From: Elusimicrobia bacterium CG03_land_8_20_14_0_80_50_18
Lineage (GTDB): Bacteria > CG03
DNA: 33,226 nucleotides
NCBI GenBank assembly: GCA_002780705.1
Contig: PEUP01000014.1
Span: 327 to 33,552, forward strand
Direction of reading: 5' to 3'
Shown: piece after piece, positions 14,570 to 23,236 of the stretch
How the letters are laid out: every line of letters begins with the position of its first letter
How positions within the stretch are numbered: position 1 is the first letter of the stretch
Translations under genes and position numbers: made by a program
The notes under the pieces: model-generated
Database searches by the model: none
What the model was told of the DNA's origin: nothing
Seen by the model: the letters and a program-made list of their open reading frames with translations, nothing else

Positions 14570-15186
14570 TATTCCCTGTCTCTGAGGACTTCTATCTCCC
14601 CGCCGGTGAGATCCAGAATTGAAGACGGTACACCGCTGAGCGCCTTGTCTTCTTTAACGGCGATATCCACGCCTTTTAAGAGGCCGCTGTCCACAGAACT
14701 GAATTTTCCCGTTGCCTTTTTGCCTGATATACTGGCTGAGGTGACGGCCATGGGGCCCACGGCGCTGAGAAGTTTGAGCGCGAATTTGTGGTTGGGCACG
14801 CGCAGAGCCTTCGTGCCGGCCCTTGAGGAAAGAACAAGCGTGACCGGTCCCGGCCAGTATTCTTTCATGAGCATCCGCACACGCTGGCTGACCCTTCCCA
14901 CAAGATGGGACGATTCTCTCCACGAGGATATCAGCAGTCCTATCTTTTTGTTCCTGGGCCGTTTTTTCAGGAGGAATATCTTTTCTATGCTGTCTTTGAA
15001 TTTTATGGACGCGCCGATGCCGTAAACCGTATCCGTCGGGAATATTATTATGCCTCCGGATTTGACGATATCCACTATTCTGTCAAACTGTTCTCCGGAA
15101 AGAGCGTCCTCTACCCGCACAATGTCGCATTTGGGCGCGCGCTCTGTGGATGGACGGACATTTTTACTCGCTGATATTTTTTTCAT
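14569..15186 (-). CDS. tsaC: L-threonylcarbamoyladenylate synthase (YrdC/Sua5 family)
   Basis: Makes threonylcarbamoyl-AMP from Thr, bicarbonate and ATP for the t6A modification next to the anticodon of ANN-decoding tRNAs. It has 205 residues: a single YrdC domain with a 20-residue N-terminal extension rich in Lys/Ser. It lacks the C-terminal Sua5 domain. Motifs are FPTDTVYGIG, LLKKRPRNKKIGLL, WPGPVTLVLS and GVPSSILDLT. It overlaps argJ (ATGA) and touches the phosphatase gene at TAATG. Confidence 0.93.
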   Translation of the reverse strand: MKKISASKNVRPSTERAPKCDIVRVEDALSGEQFDRIVDIVKSGGIIIFPTDTVYGIGASIKFKDSIEKIFLLKKRPRNKKIGLLISSWRESSHLVGRVSQRVRMLMKEYWPGPVTLVLSSRAGTKALRVPNHKFALKLLSAVGPMAVTSASISGKKATGKFSSVDSGLLKGVDIAVKEDKALSGVPSSILDLTGGEIEVLRDRE

Positions 15187-16316
15187 GACAGGTACCCCGC
15201 ATTGATCTTCACATATTCCTCGCTGAAATCAGTTGTGGCGAAAACACATTCTCCGCCTCCGGCGGCAAGATCGACCTTAAAGGACACTTCCTGTTTTCTG
15301 AGAAGGCCGCGCAGGTTTTTGTCGTTAAACCGCAAAGGCCCGCCGCGGTAGACAGGAGTGCCGCATATATACACGGAGAGCTTTTCCGTATTCATGGACA
15401 CGCGCGAAGCGCCGGTTCTGGAAAGTATCCTTCCCCAGTTCGGACTCTCACCGTTAAATGCCGTTTTGATAAGCGGCGAGGCGGCGAGGAAATCCGCGAG
15501 CTGTCTGGCCTCGGCTTCACTCCTCGCCCCGGTGACATGCACCTCTATGATTTTCTTTCTGCCTTCTCCGTCACTTATAATCTTAGCGGCTATTTCCCCG
15601 CAAACCGCGGCAAGGTCTTTTCTGAATCTGGATTCGGGAATTGTTTTCTTCATGGACGAAATGAGAAAAACAGAATCATTTGTTGACATCTCCCCGTCCA
15701 CCGACATTCTGTTGAAAACATCCGCCTCTTCCCTGAAAATTTTTTTCATGCCGGGCGCCAAACGCGCGTCCGTGAGAATAAAACAGAGGAAGGTCGCCAT
15801 ATCAGGATTTATCATGCCCGAACCCTTGGCGCAAGCCCAGAAATTACCGAAGGAAGAAATCTTCCTGACGGTGTCGGTTGTCATGATGCTGTCGGCAAAA
15901 TCCGTTGGCGAGCAGGGATTTTTCAGAAAGTTTTCCCGCAGGTCGCTTATGCCCTTTTTCATTTTAGCCACAGGAAGAAAAGCGCCTATGACTCCGGTGG
16001 AGGCCACAAGCACCTCATCCGTTTTCACACCGAAACTGCGGGCGGTAAATGAGCAGATGTTCAAAGCGTCCCTGAAACCCCGTTTGCCCGTGGCGGCGTT
16101 CGCGCATTTTGAATTGGCCACCAGCGCGTATCCGGATGGCAGATGTTTCCGGCTTATGATAACGGGCGCGGCGGCAAAACGGTTTCTGGTAAAAACAGCC
16201 GCCGCTTTGAACCCCCCCGGGCAGAATATGACGCCGAGATCCTTCCCTTCTTTCTTCATACCGCAGGCTCGGCCGCCTATCTGGAAACCGTCGGGAAAAT
16301 ATGTTTTTGAGCTCAC
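15183..16316 (-). CDS. argJ: Bifunctional ornithine acetyltransferase / N-acetylglutamate synthase
   Basis: Transfers acetyl from N-acetylornithine to glutamate (cyclic arginine synthesis) and may also use acetyl-CoA. It has 377 residues, slightly short. The precursor normally cleaves itself at an Ala-Thr bond; here the segment is KGSGMINPDMATFLCF, with Thr175 as the predicted new N-terminus and nucleophile. Usual family members have ATMLAF, so the bases after Thr are a mild variant. The start is GTG (16314-16316), overlapping the argC stop as GTGA. Whether it is mono- or bifunctional cannot be read from sequence. Confidence 0.94.
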   Translation of the reverse strand: MSSKTYFPDGFQIGGRACGMKKEGKDLGVIFCPGGFKAAAVFTRNRFAAAPVIISRKHLPSGYALVANSKCANAATGKRGFRDALNICSFTARSFGVKTDEVLVASTGVIGAFLPVAKMKKGISDLRENFLKNPCSPTDFADSIMTTDTVRKISSFGNFWACAKGSGMINPDMATFLCFILTDARLAPGMKKIFREEADVFNRMSVDGEMSTNDSVFLISSMKKTIPESRFRKDLAAVCGEIAAKIISDGEGRKKIIEVHVTGARSEAEARQLADFLAASPLIKTAFNGESPNWGRILSRTGASRVSMNTEKLSVYICGTPVYRGGPLRFNDKNLRGLLRKQEVSFKVDLAAGGGECVFATTDFSEEYVKINAGYLS

Positions 16317-17320
16317 AGGGCGGTCTCCTCGTCAAAACCAAAAGCTATGTTCATGTTCTGGACCGCCTGGCCCGAAGCGCCTTTCACCAGATTATCTATC
16401 GCCGAGGTCACAATGAGCAGGCCCGCCTTCCTGTCAACAGCGATGCCGATGCGGGCGTTGTTGGTGCCTGTGACATCTTTGGTAGCGGGCTGTTCGCCCG
16501 GCGGCAGCACGAGAACAAATTTTTCGTCTTTGTAAAATTTTTTATATGCCGCGACGACAGTTTCCGCGCGAAGAGGCGTTTTCATCCTCATGTAAACCGT
16601 GGCGAGCATTCCCCTGTCCTGCGGAATCAGGTGAGGAACAAATGTGAGGCCCGCCTCTTTCCCCGAAAGAAGCAGGATTTCCTCTTCCATTTCGCTCTGA
16701 TGCCGGTGCTCCGCCACCTTATAAGCCCTGCAGGAGGCGTTGGCGTTGCAGTACAGATACTCGGCCGCCAGCTTTTTACCCGCCCCCGATATGCCGCTTT
16801 TGGCGTCCACTATTATATTTTTCTCCTCAGTCAGCCGGTCGAGCAGCGCGGGCAGAATCGCCAGGAGCGCCGCTGTCGGATAACAGCCCGGATTGGCGAT
16901 CAAACGGGCGCCTTTTATTTTTTCTCTGTTGAATTCGCACAAACCGTAAACGGCCTTGGAAAGCGCTCCCGGAAAGGGATGGACGGCTTCGTAGGTTTTT
17001 CTGTAAACACCGGCGTTTTTCAGCCTGAAATCGGCGCTGAGGTCTATGACGGTTTTCCCTTTTTCATAAAATCTCATGGCTGTCGGCGCCGCTTCGGTGT
17101 GCGGCAGGCACAGAAAAACCGCGTCGCTGTCATCTATGACGGCAGCTGTCAGTTTTTCGGTGACAAGGCCGCTGCGGGAGGCCTTCTGTATGTCGGATAT
17201 CTTCACACCCGGGCTGCGGGAAAGAAGATGTTTCACGGACACCCCGGGATGCCTCAAAAGTATCCTCAGGAGTTCTTCTCCCGTAAAACCCGTCACCCCC
17301 GCTATTGAGACCTTTATCAT
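16313..17320 (-). CDS. argC: N-acetyl-gamma-glutamyl-phosphate reductase
   Basis: NADPH-dependent third step of arginine synthesis. It has 335 residues. The N-terminal Rossmann motif is AGVTGFTGEELLRIL (7-21), the catalytic Cys146 lies in IANPGCYPTAALL, and the conserved PHLIPQDRGML block follows in the C-terminal half. It overlaps both neighbours by an ATGA or GTGA junction, lying between the Yip1-like gene and argJ. No other arg genes are in the window. Confidence 0.96.
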   Translation of the reverse strand: MIKVSIAGVTGFTGEELLRILLRHPGVSVKHLLSRSPGVKISDIQKASRSGLVTEKLTAAVIDDSDAVFLCLPHTEAAPTAMRFYEKGKTVIDLSADFRLKNAGVYRKTYEAVHPFPGALSKAVYGLCEFNREKIKGARLIANPGCYPTAALLAILPALLDRLTEEKNIIVDAKSGISGAGKKLAAEYLYCNANASCRAYKVAEHRHQSEMEEEILLLSGKEAGLTFVPHLIPQDRGMLATVYMRMKTPLRAETVVAAYKKFYKDEKFVLVLPPGEQPATKDVTGTNNARIGIAVDRKAGLLIVTSAIDNLVKGASGQAVQNMNIAFGFDEETAL

Positions 17321-17844
17321 ATCAGTGCGATGGCGGCGCGCAGAAATAAGGCCGCCGCGCCAAGCGTGAAAATCACTATAGCCGGAGCGGCAAAGACAGC
17401 AAGGGCGCCGACGGAAGAAAGCCTGTAGTGAAACATCAGGACTTTAACCTTCAGCGCGAAACTCCAGACATAAATCATAACGGCCAACAGGGCGAACGCC
17501 CCCGGAAACGCGGCGAAAAGCGTGCCGGAGAGTATCCGGGCCGCCGGTAAGAAAAGAAAAGGCAGCTCCGCGAAGGGCAGCAGCCGGAACAAATCCGTCA
17601 CCGCTCCTCTGCCGCCGGCGGCATGAGCGAAAAAATGAAGCATCGCCGCGGCGCTGATCCATCCGAATAAAATGAACGGCAGAAGAAGAACAAAATCGGC
17701 AGAGGCAAAACCGAAGGCCGTGAACTGGAAAAAGCGGCAGGCTGTAAAAAAAATCGCCGAGTCCGCGAACGAATCGCGGCAGTCGTCCGCGTCCCATGAG
17801 ACAGAGGGTGAGAAAATGAGTGAATAAAAATTTGCCGTCGTCAT
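17317..17844 (-). CDS. Yip1-domain-like integral membrane protein
   Basis: A 175-residue protein with an N-terminal segment FYSLIFSPSVSWD and about five hydrophobic helices, which is the Yip1 family layout. The segment HFFAHAAGGRGAVTDLFRLLPFAELPFLFLP matches the family's typical 'H..A...GG.g.....fr...y..lP' pattern. Function in bacteria is unknown. It overlaps sppA upstream and argC downstream, both at ATGA junctions, so it belongs to the same transcript. Another small polytopic family is possible, since the call rests on a loose pattern. Confidence 0.6.
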   Translation of the reverse strand: MTTANFYSLIFSPSVSWDADDCRDSFADSAIFFTACRFFQFTAFGFASADFVLLLPFILFGWISAAAMLHFFAHAAGGRGAVTDLFRLLPFAELPFLFLPAARILSGTLFAAFPGAFALLAVMIYVWSFALKVKVLMFHYRLSSVGALAVFAAPAIVIFTLGAAALFLRAAIALI

Positions 17845-18779
17845 AACAGCAGTTTCCTGAAAAATTCCGGCAGCGCGAACGAAGAGCTCTGCGGCACCTC
17901 CGGAACAATTCCTAAAAACCTCTCCATTGGCGTCCTTCCCTCCACTATTTTAACAGGCCCCTTGATCCCCGCCATCGCCTTGGCGGCGTCAATGGCGGCG
18001 TTGAGATTACCGCTTTTGTCAGCAAGACCGTTTTTCATGGCCTGCGCGCCGGTAAACACCTGACCCTGGGCCAGCGCTTTGAGTTTTTCCATGGGGATAT
18101 TCCGTCCGTCCGCCACAGTTTTTAAGAACTGGCCGTAAGCGTCGTCTATCATTTCCTGCAGGAGCTCTCTCTCCTCGCCGGTCATCTCCCTGTAATAAGC
18201 GCCCATGTCCTTGTATTTGCCGCTTTTAACAACATCCGGCTTTATCCCTATCTTTTCAAGCAGTTCCTCCCAGTTTGAAGAGCCCATTATAACACCGATT
18301 GAGCCCGTGATCGTGCCGGGGTTGAGATAGATCGCGTCAGCGACGGAGGCTATGTAATAACCGCCGGATGCGGCGACATCGCCGAGCGAAGCCACTACCG
18401 GGATACCCTCTTCTTTGCATTTCATTATCTCTTCCACGATTTCCTGACAGGCGCCGATGGTTCCGCCCGGAGAATTTATCCTGAGGACAATGGCCCGCAC
18501 CTTTTCCTTTCTGAGAAACGATATCTGTTCCACCCACCTGTCACTGCCCCGCAGGCTGAACAGAGTACTGCCGCCGGGCGGGACAACGGTTATCATACCA
18601 TAAATCTTGACAAGGCCTATTTTGTCTTTCCCCGCGAAGGCCGGAGACTCATCGTGTTCACGCCACTGGCTGAAAAGCGCAGCGAGCACGGAGGCCAGCA
18701 GCAGGAAAAGGAAAGCGTAACTCAGCAGCCTTTCGCCTGGTTTAATGGGAGATGTTTCAGTTGCCATAATATGCACCAT
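17841..18779 (-). CDS. sppA: Signal peptide peptidase SppA (S49 family)
   Basis: Membrane-anchored serine/lysine protease that degrades leftover signal peptides. The 312-residue protein is the short (single-domain, Bacillus-like) form, with one N-terminal membrane helix (about 20-36). Motifs are RINSPGGTIGACQEI (oxyanion region, 100-114), GDVAASGGYYIA with the nucleophile Ser138, and VVKSGKYKDMGAYYREMT carrying the general-base lysine. Two starts are possible, 18779 and 18767. Neither has a ribosome site, and the predicted promoter lies only about 11 nt upstream, so translation may be nearly leaderless. It is the first gene of a nine-gene overlapping run ending at wecB. Confidence 0.93.
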   Translation of the reverse strand: MVHIMATETSPIKPGERLLSYAFLFLLLASVLAALFSQWREHDESPAFAGKDKIGLVKIYGMITVVPPGGSTLFSLRGSDRWVEQISFLRKEKVRAIVLRINSPGGTIGACQEIVEEIMKCKEEGIPVVASLGDVAASGGYYIASVADAIYLNPGTITGSIGVIMGSSNWEELLEKIGIKPDVVKSGKYKDMGAYYREMTGEERELLQEMIDDAYGQFLKTVADGRNIPMEKLKALAQGQVFTGAQAMKNGLADKSGNLNAAIDAAKAMAGIKGPVKIVEGRTPMERFLGIVPEVPQSSSFALPEFFRKLLL

Positions 18780-18790
18780 TCTACGAAACT

Positions 18791-18818
18791 ATTTTACTTT
18801 TTGCAACTTATTTGTTAA
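18791..18818 (-). promoter_or_regulatory. Predicted promoter of the sppA-to-wecB run
   Basis: Minus-strand TTAACA (18813-18818) and TAAAAT (18791-18796) are separated by 16 nt. The -10 box lies 11 nt before the first possible sppA ATG, leaving almost no leader. It overlaps the suggested promoter for tRNA-Leu on the other strand. Confidence 0.45.
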
Positions 18819-18820
18819 AT
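18793..18820 (+). promoter_or_regulatory. Weak candidate promoter for tRNA-Leu / tig
   Basis: TTTACT (18793-18798) and TTAAAT (18815-18820) with a 16-nt spacer each match 4 of 6 consensus positions. This AT-rich 40-nt gap is the only space available to start the plus-strand block. Confidence 0.3.
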
Positions 18821-18829
18821 CATAAGCCG

Positions 18830-18911
18830 GCCGGAGTGGTGAAACTGGCAGACACGCATGGCTTAGGACCATGTGCCTCAGGGCTTGGAGGTTCGAGTCC
18901 TCTCTCCGGCA
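18830..18911 (+). tRNA. tRNA-Leu (anticodon UAG)
   Basis: A full cloverleaf of 82 nt: acceptor stem GCCGGAG / CTCCGGC with discriminator A and no encoded CCA. The anticodon stem is CATGG / CCATG around loop CTTAGGA, with anticodon TAG at 18864-18866. A class II long variable arm (GCC-TCA-GGC type) and a T-loop TTCGAGT complete it. It reads CUA and, by wobble, other CUN codons. No terminator is visible before tig, so it may be on the same transcript. Confidence 0.96.
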
Positions 18912-18997
18912 AAACTGTGTATTTGTTTGCAGGAGCGGCAGATTTTGGAACACGCGGGCCGTAATTCGAGCCGCGAAAACATAACGGAGGTTATTAA

Positions 18998-20197
18998 GTG
19001 GAAGGCGTAAAAATTTCGGAAAAAAGCAAAACAGTAAAACAGTTGAATTTCATAATAGATGAGCAGAGCGCCGCCGCGTCGCGAAAACACGCGCTTCAGC
19101 GTATAGGCAGATCAGTGCGGATAGAAGGTTTCCGCTCGGGTAAAGCTCCTGCCGCTCTCATAGAAAAGAATTTCGGCGAGGACATCAAAAACGCCCGGGA
19201 GAGCTATCTTCTGTCCGACAAAGTCTATAAGGCATGTGACGAGCATAAAATAATCCCGGTCGCGCCGGCCAAACTCACCGAATTCAAATGGGACGGGGAT
19301 ATGCCCGTAAAATTCTCAGTGGAAGTGGAAGTAATGCCCGAATTTGATGTGAGCGGCTACAAAAAAATAAGCATCAAGGAACCGGCGACTGCCGTAAGCG
19401 GCGAGGAAGCGGAGAAAGCCCTGCAAAGCCTCCGGGAAAAGGCCTTCTCACTGGAAAAAACAGAACTCTCAAAAGCCGAAAAAGGCATGTTCATCAAATA
19501 TGACCTTGAGGTGACGCACAACGGAGAAGTCCTGAAAAAAATGAGCAGGAAGAATCTCACGGCTGAGCTGGATGAGAAGAAGATATTTCCGCCTCTCTGG
19601 CCGGCCATACTTAAGCTCAAAAAAGGTGAGGCAGGGGATATTAAATTCACCGCGGATAAAGACTTTAAGCCCGCGGAATTCGCCGGAAAGGAATTGGGCT
19701 ACCGCACACTCATCACCGAAATCCTTGAGAAAAAGCTCCCTGAGCTCGATAACAGTTTCGCTTCGCTTTTCGGGGCAAAAGATCTCGGAGAGCTCCGGGA
19801 ATCGCTCAAAAAACGCATGGCCCTGGAAAAAGAAGCGGAGAAACACAGGAGCGTGAGGGAGCAGATATCCGCGGCTCTGCTGAAAAAAAATAATTTTGAG
19901 CTGCCCGCGTCCCTGGTAGAACAGGAAAAAAAATCATTGAGTGAACATTTGAGTAAACAGTACCCCGGTGAAGACCTAAAAAATTTCCAGGCTCAGATAG
20001 AGAAAACAGCCAACGAGAATCTGAGGATATCTCTGATCCTCGGAAAAATCGCGGAAAAGGAAAAAATAACGGTTACGGAAGAAGAAATGAAAGAGAAGCT
20101 CGGAAAAAATTATTCGCCGAAACACGGTGGAATGAAAGAGGCGATGTTGACTGACAAAATTTTTGATTTTATAATAGGGGAGGGTAATATAAAATGA
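18998..20197 (+). CDS. tig: Trigger factor, ribosome-associated chaperone
   Basis: Binds at the ribosome exit tunnel and shields new chains. The 399-residue protein has the N-terminal ribosome-binding domain with the signature GFRSGKAP, a middle FKBP-like domain (about 150-240) and the long helical C-terminal domain. The FKBP domain has diverged: typical active-site aromatics are hard to find, so prolyl isomerase activity is doubtful. The start is a GTG with CGGAGG 7 nt upstream. It overlaps clpP (ATGA). The tig-clpP-lon order is common in bacteria, usually with clpX included. Confidence 0.94.
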   Translation: MEGVKISEKSKTVKQLNFIIDEQSAAASRKHALQRIGRSVRIEGFRSGKAPAALIEKNFGEDIKNARESYLLSDKVYKACDEHKIIPVAPAKLTEFKWDGDMPVKFSVEVEVMPEFDVSGYKKISIKEPATAVSGEEAEKALQSLREKAFSLEKTELSKAEKGMFIKYDLEVTHNGEVLKKMSRKNLTAELDEKKIFPPLWPAILKLKKGEAGDIKFTADKDFKPAEFAGKELGYRTLITEILEKKLPELDNSFASLFGAKDLGELRESLKKRMALEKEAEKHRSVREQISAALLKKNNFELPASLVEQEKKSLSEHLSKQYPGEDLKNFQAQIEKTANENLRISLILGKIAEKEKITVTEEEMKEKLGKNYSPKHGGMKEAMLTDKIFDFIIGEGNIK

Positions 20198-20790
20198 ACG
20201 CTCACTCAATGCTCATTCCCATGGTGGTGGAGGCAAGCAGCCGGGGCGAAAGGGCCTACGATATTTTTTCGCGCCTGCTCAAGGAAAGAATAATATTTCT
20301 CGGCTCGCCCATTGACGACGGCGTGGCTAATCTCATCATAGCCCAGCTGTTATTCCTTGAATCACAGGATAAGGAAAAAGAAATTTCAATATACATCAAC
20401 AATCCCGGCGGCATCGTCACCAGCGGGCTCGCTATTCTGGACACGATGAACTTCATACACAATCCAATCGCCACATACTGCCTCGGACAGGCGGCATCCA
20501 TGGCGGCTGTGATACTCGCCTGCGGCATTAAAGGCAAACGCCGGGCTCTGCCCAACGCCCGGATAATGATACACCAGCCTCTGGGCGGGGTACAGGGCCA
20601 GGCGACCGACATAGGTATCCAGGCCAAAGAAATACTCCGGATGAAACAGCATCTGAACGAGATACTCGCCAGAGCCACAGGCCACGACATTGACAAAATA
20701 GAAGAAGACACGGAGAGAGATTATTTTATGACAGCCGACGAGGCTCTCGCCTACGGTATTGTCGATGAAGTGATCAAAGACAGGAAGTGA
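20194..20790 (+). CDS. clpP: ATP-dependent Clp protease proteolytic subunit
   Basis: Barrel-forming serine protease that degrades proteins delivered by a Clp ATPase. It has 198 residues. The catalytic triad is visible: Ser102 in GQAASMAA, His127 in IMIHQPLGG and Asp176 in TERDYFM. The N-terminal LIPMVVE segment is the axial-loop region where processing usually occurs. Translation is coupled to tig. No clpX follows, so its ATPase partner is encoded elsewhere; with McsA/McsB in the same region a ClpC-type partner is possible. Confidence 0.97.
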   Translation: MNAHSMLIPMVVEASSRGERAYDIFSRLLKERIIFLGSPIDDGVANLIIAQLLFLESQDKEKEISIYINNPGGIVTSGLAILDTMNFIHNPIATYCLGQAASMAAVILACGIKGKRRALPNARIMIHQPLGGVQGQATDIGIQAKEILRMKQHLNEILARATGHDIDKIEEDTERDYFMTADEALAYGIVDEVIKDRK

Positions 20791-20804
20791 CCGGAGGTTA
20801 TAGC

Positions 20805-23186
20805 ATGATTTACACAGACATACCGGTGATAGCGGTAAAGGACACAGTTATTCTTCCCTTCAACAGAATGCCTATTTTTGTGGGCAGGGAAAAATCAAAG
20901 AAAGCGCTTGAAAAAGCCATGGAGGGAGACAAATACATCTTTTTCACCGCTCAGAAAAATCCCAAAAAAGATGACCCCCAGTTCGCTGATATTTACAGCG
21001 TGGGCTGCGTGGGCAAGATACTCCAGTCAATCAAGGATAATTCCGGAGGATATAAGATACTGATCGAAGGGATTGAGCGCGCTACACTTGAATCCCTTTC
21101 CGACAGCGACGGCCCGTGGACGGGAAACATCACAGCTCTGCCCCTCAAATTGCCGGTGTCCCCGAAGACAGACGCTCTTTTTGAGGCGCTGATAGGCGAG
21201 TTTAAGAAATACAGCGAACTGGCCGGAAAAATACCGAAAGAGATCATAGATGACATACTTTCCATAAACGAGCCGGCAAAAATAATATACCTGATTATCG
21301 GCTATATGCCCGTGCGATTGGCGGAAAAACAGAAGCTGCTTGAGAACAACAACCCCGGTGACCTGGTGATGAAACTCATAAAAATGCTCGTTTCCGAGCG
21401 GGAATTCATGCTGGTGAAAAAAGACATACACGAGAAAGTGCACAGCAAGATACAGAAAAATCAGCGTGAATATTTCCTCTCTGAAGAAATGAAGACGATT
21501 GAACAGGAGCTGAATAAAAACAGTCCGAACAAAGAATACGCGGATTACCTGAAGAAAATTAAAGAAGCCGGAATGCCCGGGGCGGCGAAAAAACAGGTGG
21601 AAGAAGAGCTTGACAGACTGTCAAAGATGATGCCCTATTCCCCCGAATCCACGGTTGTGCGCACCTACATAGACTGGATGATATCCATGCCATGGAACAA
21701 AAAAACCACGGACAACATGAGCATTGACAATGTGCAGAAGGTGCTTGAGGCCGAGCACTGGGGCCTCAAAAAATCAAAAGAAAGGGTGCTTGAATATCTG
21801 GCCGTTTGTAAATTGAACAAGAAGATAAAGGGCCCCATTCTATGTTTCACCGGCCCCCCCGGCACGGGAAAAACTTCCTTTGCCCGCTCCATAGCGCGAT
21901 CCATGGAAAGAGAATTTGTCAGGATTTCGCTGGGCGGGGTGAGAGATGAGGCCGAGATACGCGGCCACCGCAGAACATACATAGGTTCAATGCCCGGCAA
22001 GATAATACAGTCACTTAGGAAAGCGGGCTCAAAGAACCCTGTTTTCCTGATAGACGAGATAGACAAGATCGGACAGGATTTCCGGGGCGACCCTTCCTCG
22101 GCGCTGCTTGAGGTGCTGGACCCCGAACAGAACAACAGCTTCTCCGACCATTATCTTGACACTCCCTTTGACCTCTCCGATATAATGTTCATCACCACGG
22201 CCAACACCACCTACACGATCATACCCGCGCTGAAGGACAGAATGGAAATCATAGAGTTTCCCAGCTACACCCAGCCGGAAAAGATGGGCATAGCCAAGAA
22301 TTTCCTCATACCGAAACAGATAAAGGAAAACGGACTGACAAACTATAATATCTCGTTCACTGATTCGGCTGTCGAGTACCTGATAGACTCTTACACACAG
22401 GAGGCCGGCGTCAGAAACCTTGAGAGACAGATAGCGACGGTGCTGAGGAAAACAGCCAGAAAACTTGTTCAGAAAAAATTAAAAAGCCCCGTTAAAATAG
22501 ATCATCAAATCGTGCGGGAGCTCCTCGGATACGAAAAACACAGGCATGATGAGGGCAAGGTGAACAGTGTCGGCATCGTCTGCGGCCTGGCCTGGACAGA
22601 GGTCGGCGGAGAAGTGATAAGCGTTGAGACCGTGCTCATGAAGGGAAAAGGAAACCTCATACTGACCGGACAGCTCGGCGAGATCATGAAGGAATCCGCC
22701 CAGGCGGCGGTTTCATATCTGCGGGCGAACGCGAAAAAGCTTGGAATACCCGAGAACTTCATGAAAAACAGCGATGTCCACATACATGTCCCCGAGGGAG
22801 CCATACCCAAAGACGGCCCTTCCGCGGGCATCACGATAGCGATATCGCTTGTGTCGGCTATCCTCAAACAACCGGTCAGAAAAGACCTGGCCATGACGGG
22901 AGAGATAACGCTTTCCGGAAGGGTGCTGCCCATAGGCGGGCTGAAAGAAAAAGCTCTCGCGGCGTTCCGGGAAAAAATCAAAACCATTATCATCCCTGAC
23001 AAGAACAAAGCCGAGGTGGAGGAATTCTCCGATAATGTAAAGAAAGGCCTTGACATCATAGCTGTGAAAACAATAGACGAGGTCATAAAAGCGGCCATAG
23101 ACAGGCCGGCAAGGCCGAAGAAAAAAGCTGAACCCGAATCGACGGGACCGGAAAAAGTAAAAGCCTCGGCCCACGCCAGGGCATAA
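20805..23186 (+). CDS. lon: ATP-dependent protease Lon
   Basis: Homohexameric AAA+ serine protease for damaged and regulatory proteins, 793 residues. An N-terminal substrate-binding domain (about 1-200) and a coiled-coil precede the ATPase. Walker A is GPPGTGKT (350-357) and Walker B is VFLIDEIDKIG. The protease domain has Ser673 in KDGPSAG and Lys714 in GGLKEKALA. A basic, disordered tail of about 25 residues (KKKAEPESTGPEKVK) ends the protein. The ATG at 20805 is chosen because CCGGAGG lies 7 nt before it; a GTG overlapping the clpP stop is less likely. The stop codon is followed within 4 nt by a dispersed hairpin repeat. Confidence 0.98.
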   Translation: MIYTDIPVIAVKDTVILPFNRMPIFVGREKSKKALEKAMEGDKYIFFTAQKNPKKDDPQFADIYSVGCVGKILQSIKDNSGGYKILIEGIERATLESLSDSDGPWTGNITALPLKLPVSPKTDALFEALIGEFKKYSELAGKIPKEIIDDILSINEPAKIIYLIIGYMPVRLAEKQKLLENNNPGDLVMKLIKMLVSEREFMLVKKDIHEKVHSKIQKNQREYFLSEEMKTIEQELNKNSPNKEYADYLKKIKEAGMPGAAKKQVEEELDRLSKMMPYSPESTVVRTYIDWMISMPWNKKTTDNMSIDNVQKVLEAEHWGLKKSKERVLEYLAVCKLNKKIKGPILCFTGPPGTGKTSFARSIARSMEREFVRISLGGVRDEAEIRGHRRTYIGSMPGKIIQSLRKAGSKNPVFLIDEIDKIGQDFRGDPSSALLEVLDPEQNNSFSDHYLDTPFDLSDIMFITTANTTYTIIPALKDRMEIIEFPSYTQPEKMGIAKNFLIPKQIKENGLTNYNISFTDSAVEYLIDSYTQEAGVRNLERQIATVLRKTARKLVQKKLKSPVKIDHQIVRELLGYEKHRHDEGKVNSVGIVCGLAWTEVGGEVISVETVLMKGKGNLILTGQLGEIMKESAQAAVSYLRANAKKLGIPENFMKNSDVHIHVPEGAIPKDGPSAGITIAISLVSAILKQPVRKDLAMTGEITLSGRVLPIGGLKEKALAAFREKIKTIIIPDKNKAEVEEFSDNVKKGLDIIAVKTIDEVIKAAIDRPARPKKKAEPESTGPEKVKASAHARA

Positions 23187-23190
23187 GTAA

Positions 23191-23217
23191 TGCAGGAGGG
23201 ACTTTCCAGTCCCGATA
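23191..23217 (+). repeat. 27-nt hairpin repeat, copy 3
   Basis: TGCAGGA followed by a perfect stem GGGACT / AGTCCC with a TTCC loop and GATA. It starts 4 nt after the lon stop codon. It lies in the same orientation to the gene before it as the two copies after wecB. The 6-bp stem without a T-run is too weak to be a certain terminator. Confidence 0.78.
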
Positions 23218-23236
23218 ATAAAAAAGGAGCAAGTTA

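Noticed and set aside
20787..20804. GTG start of lon overlapping the clpP stop
   Set aside because: The strong CCGGAGG site 7 nt before the ATG at 20805 lies inside the extension, and Lon proteins begin near this ATG.
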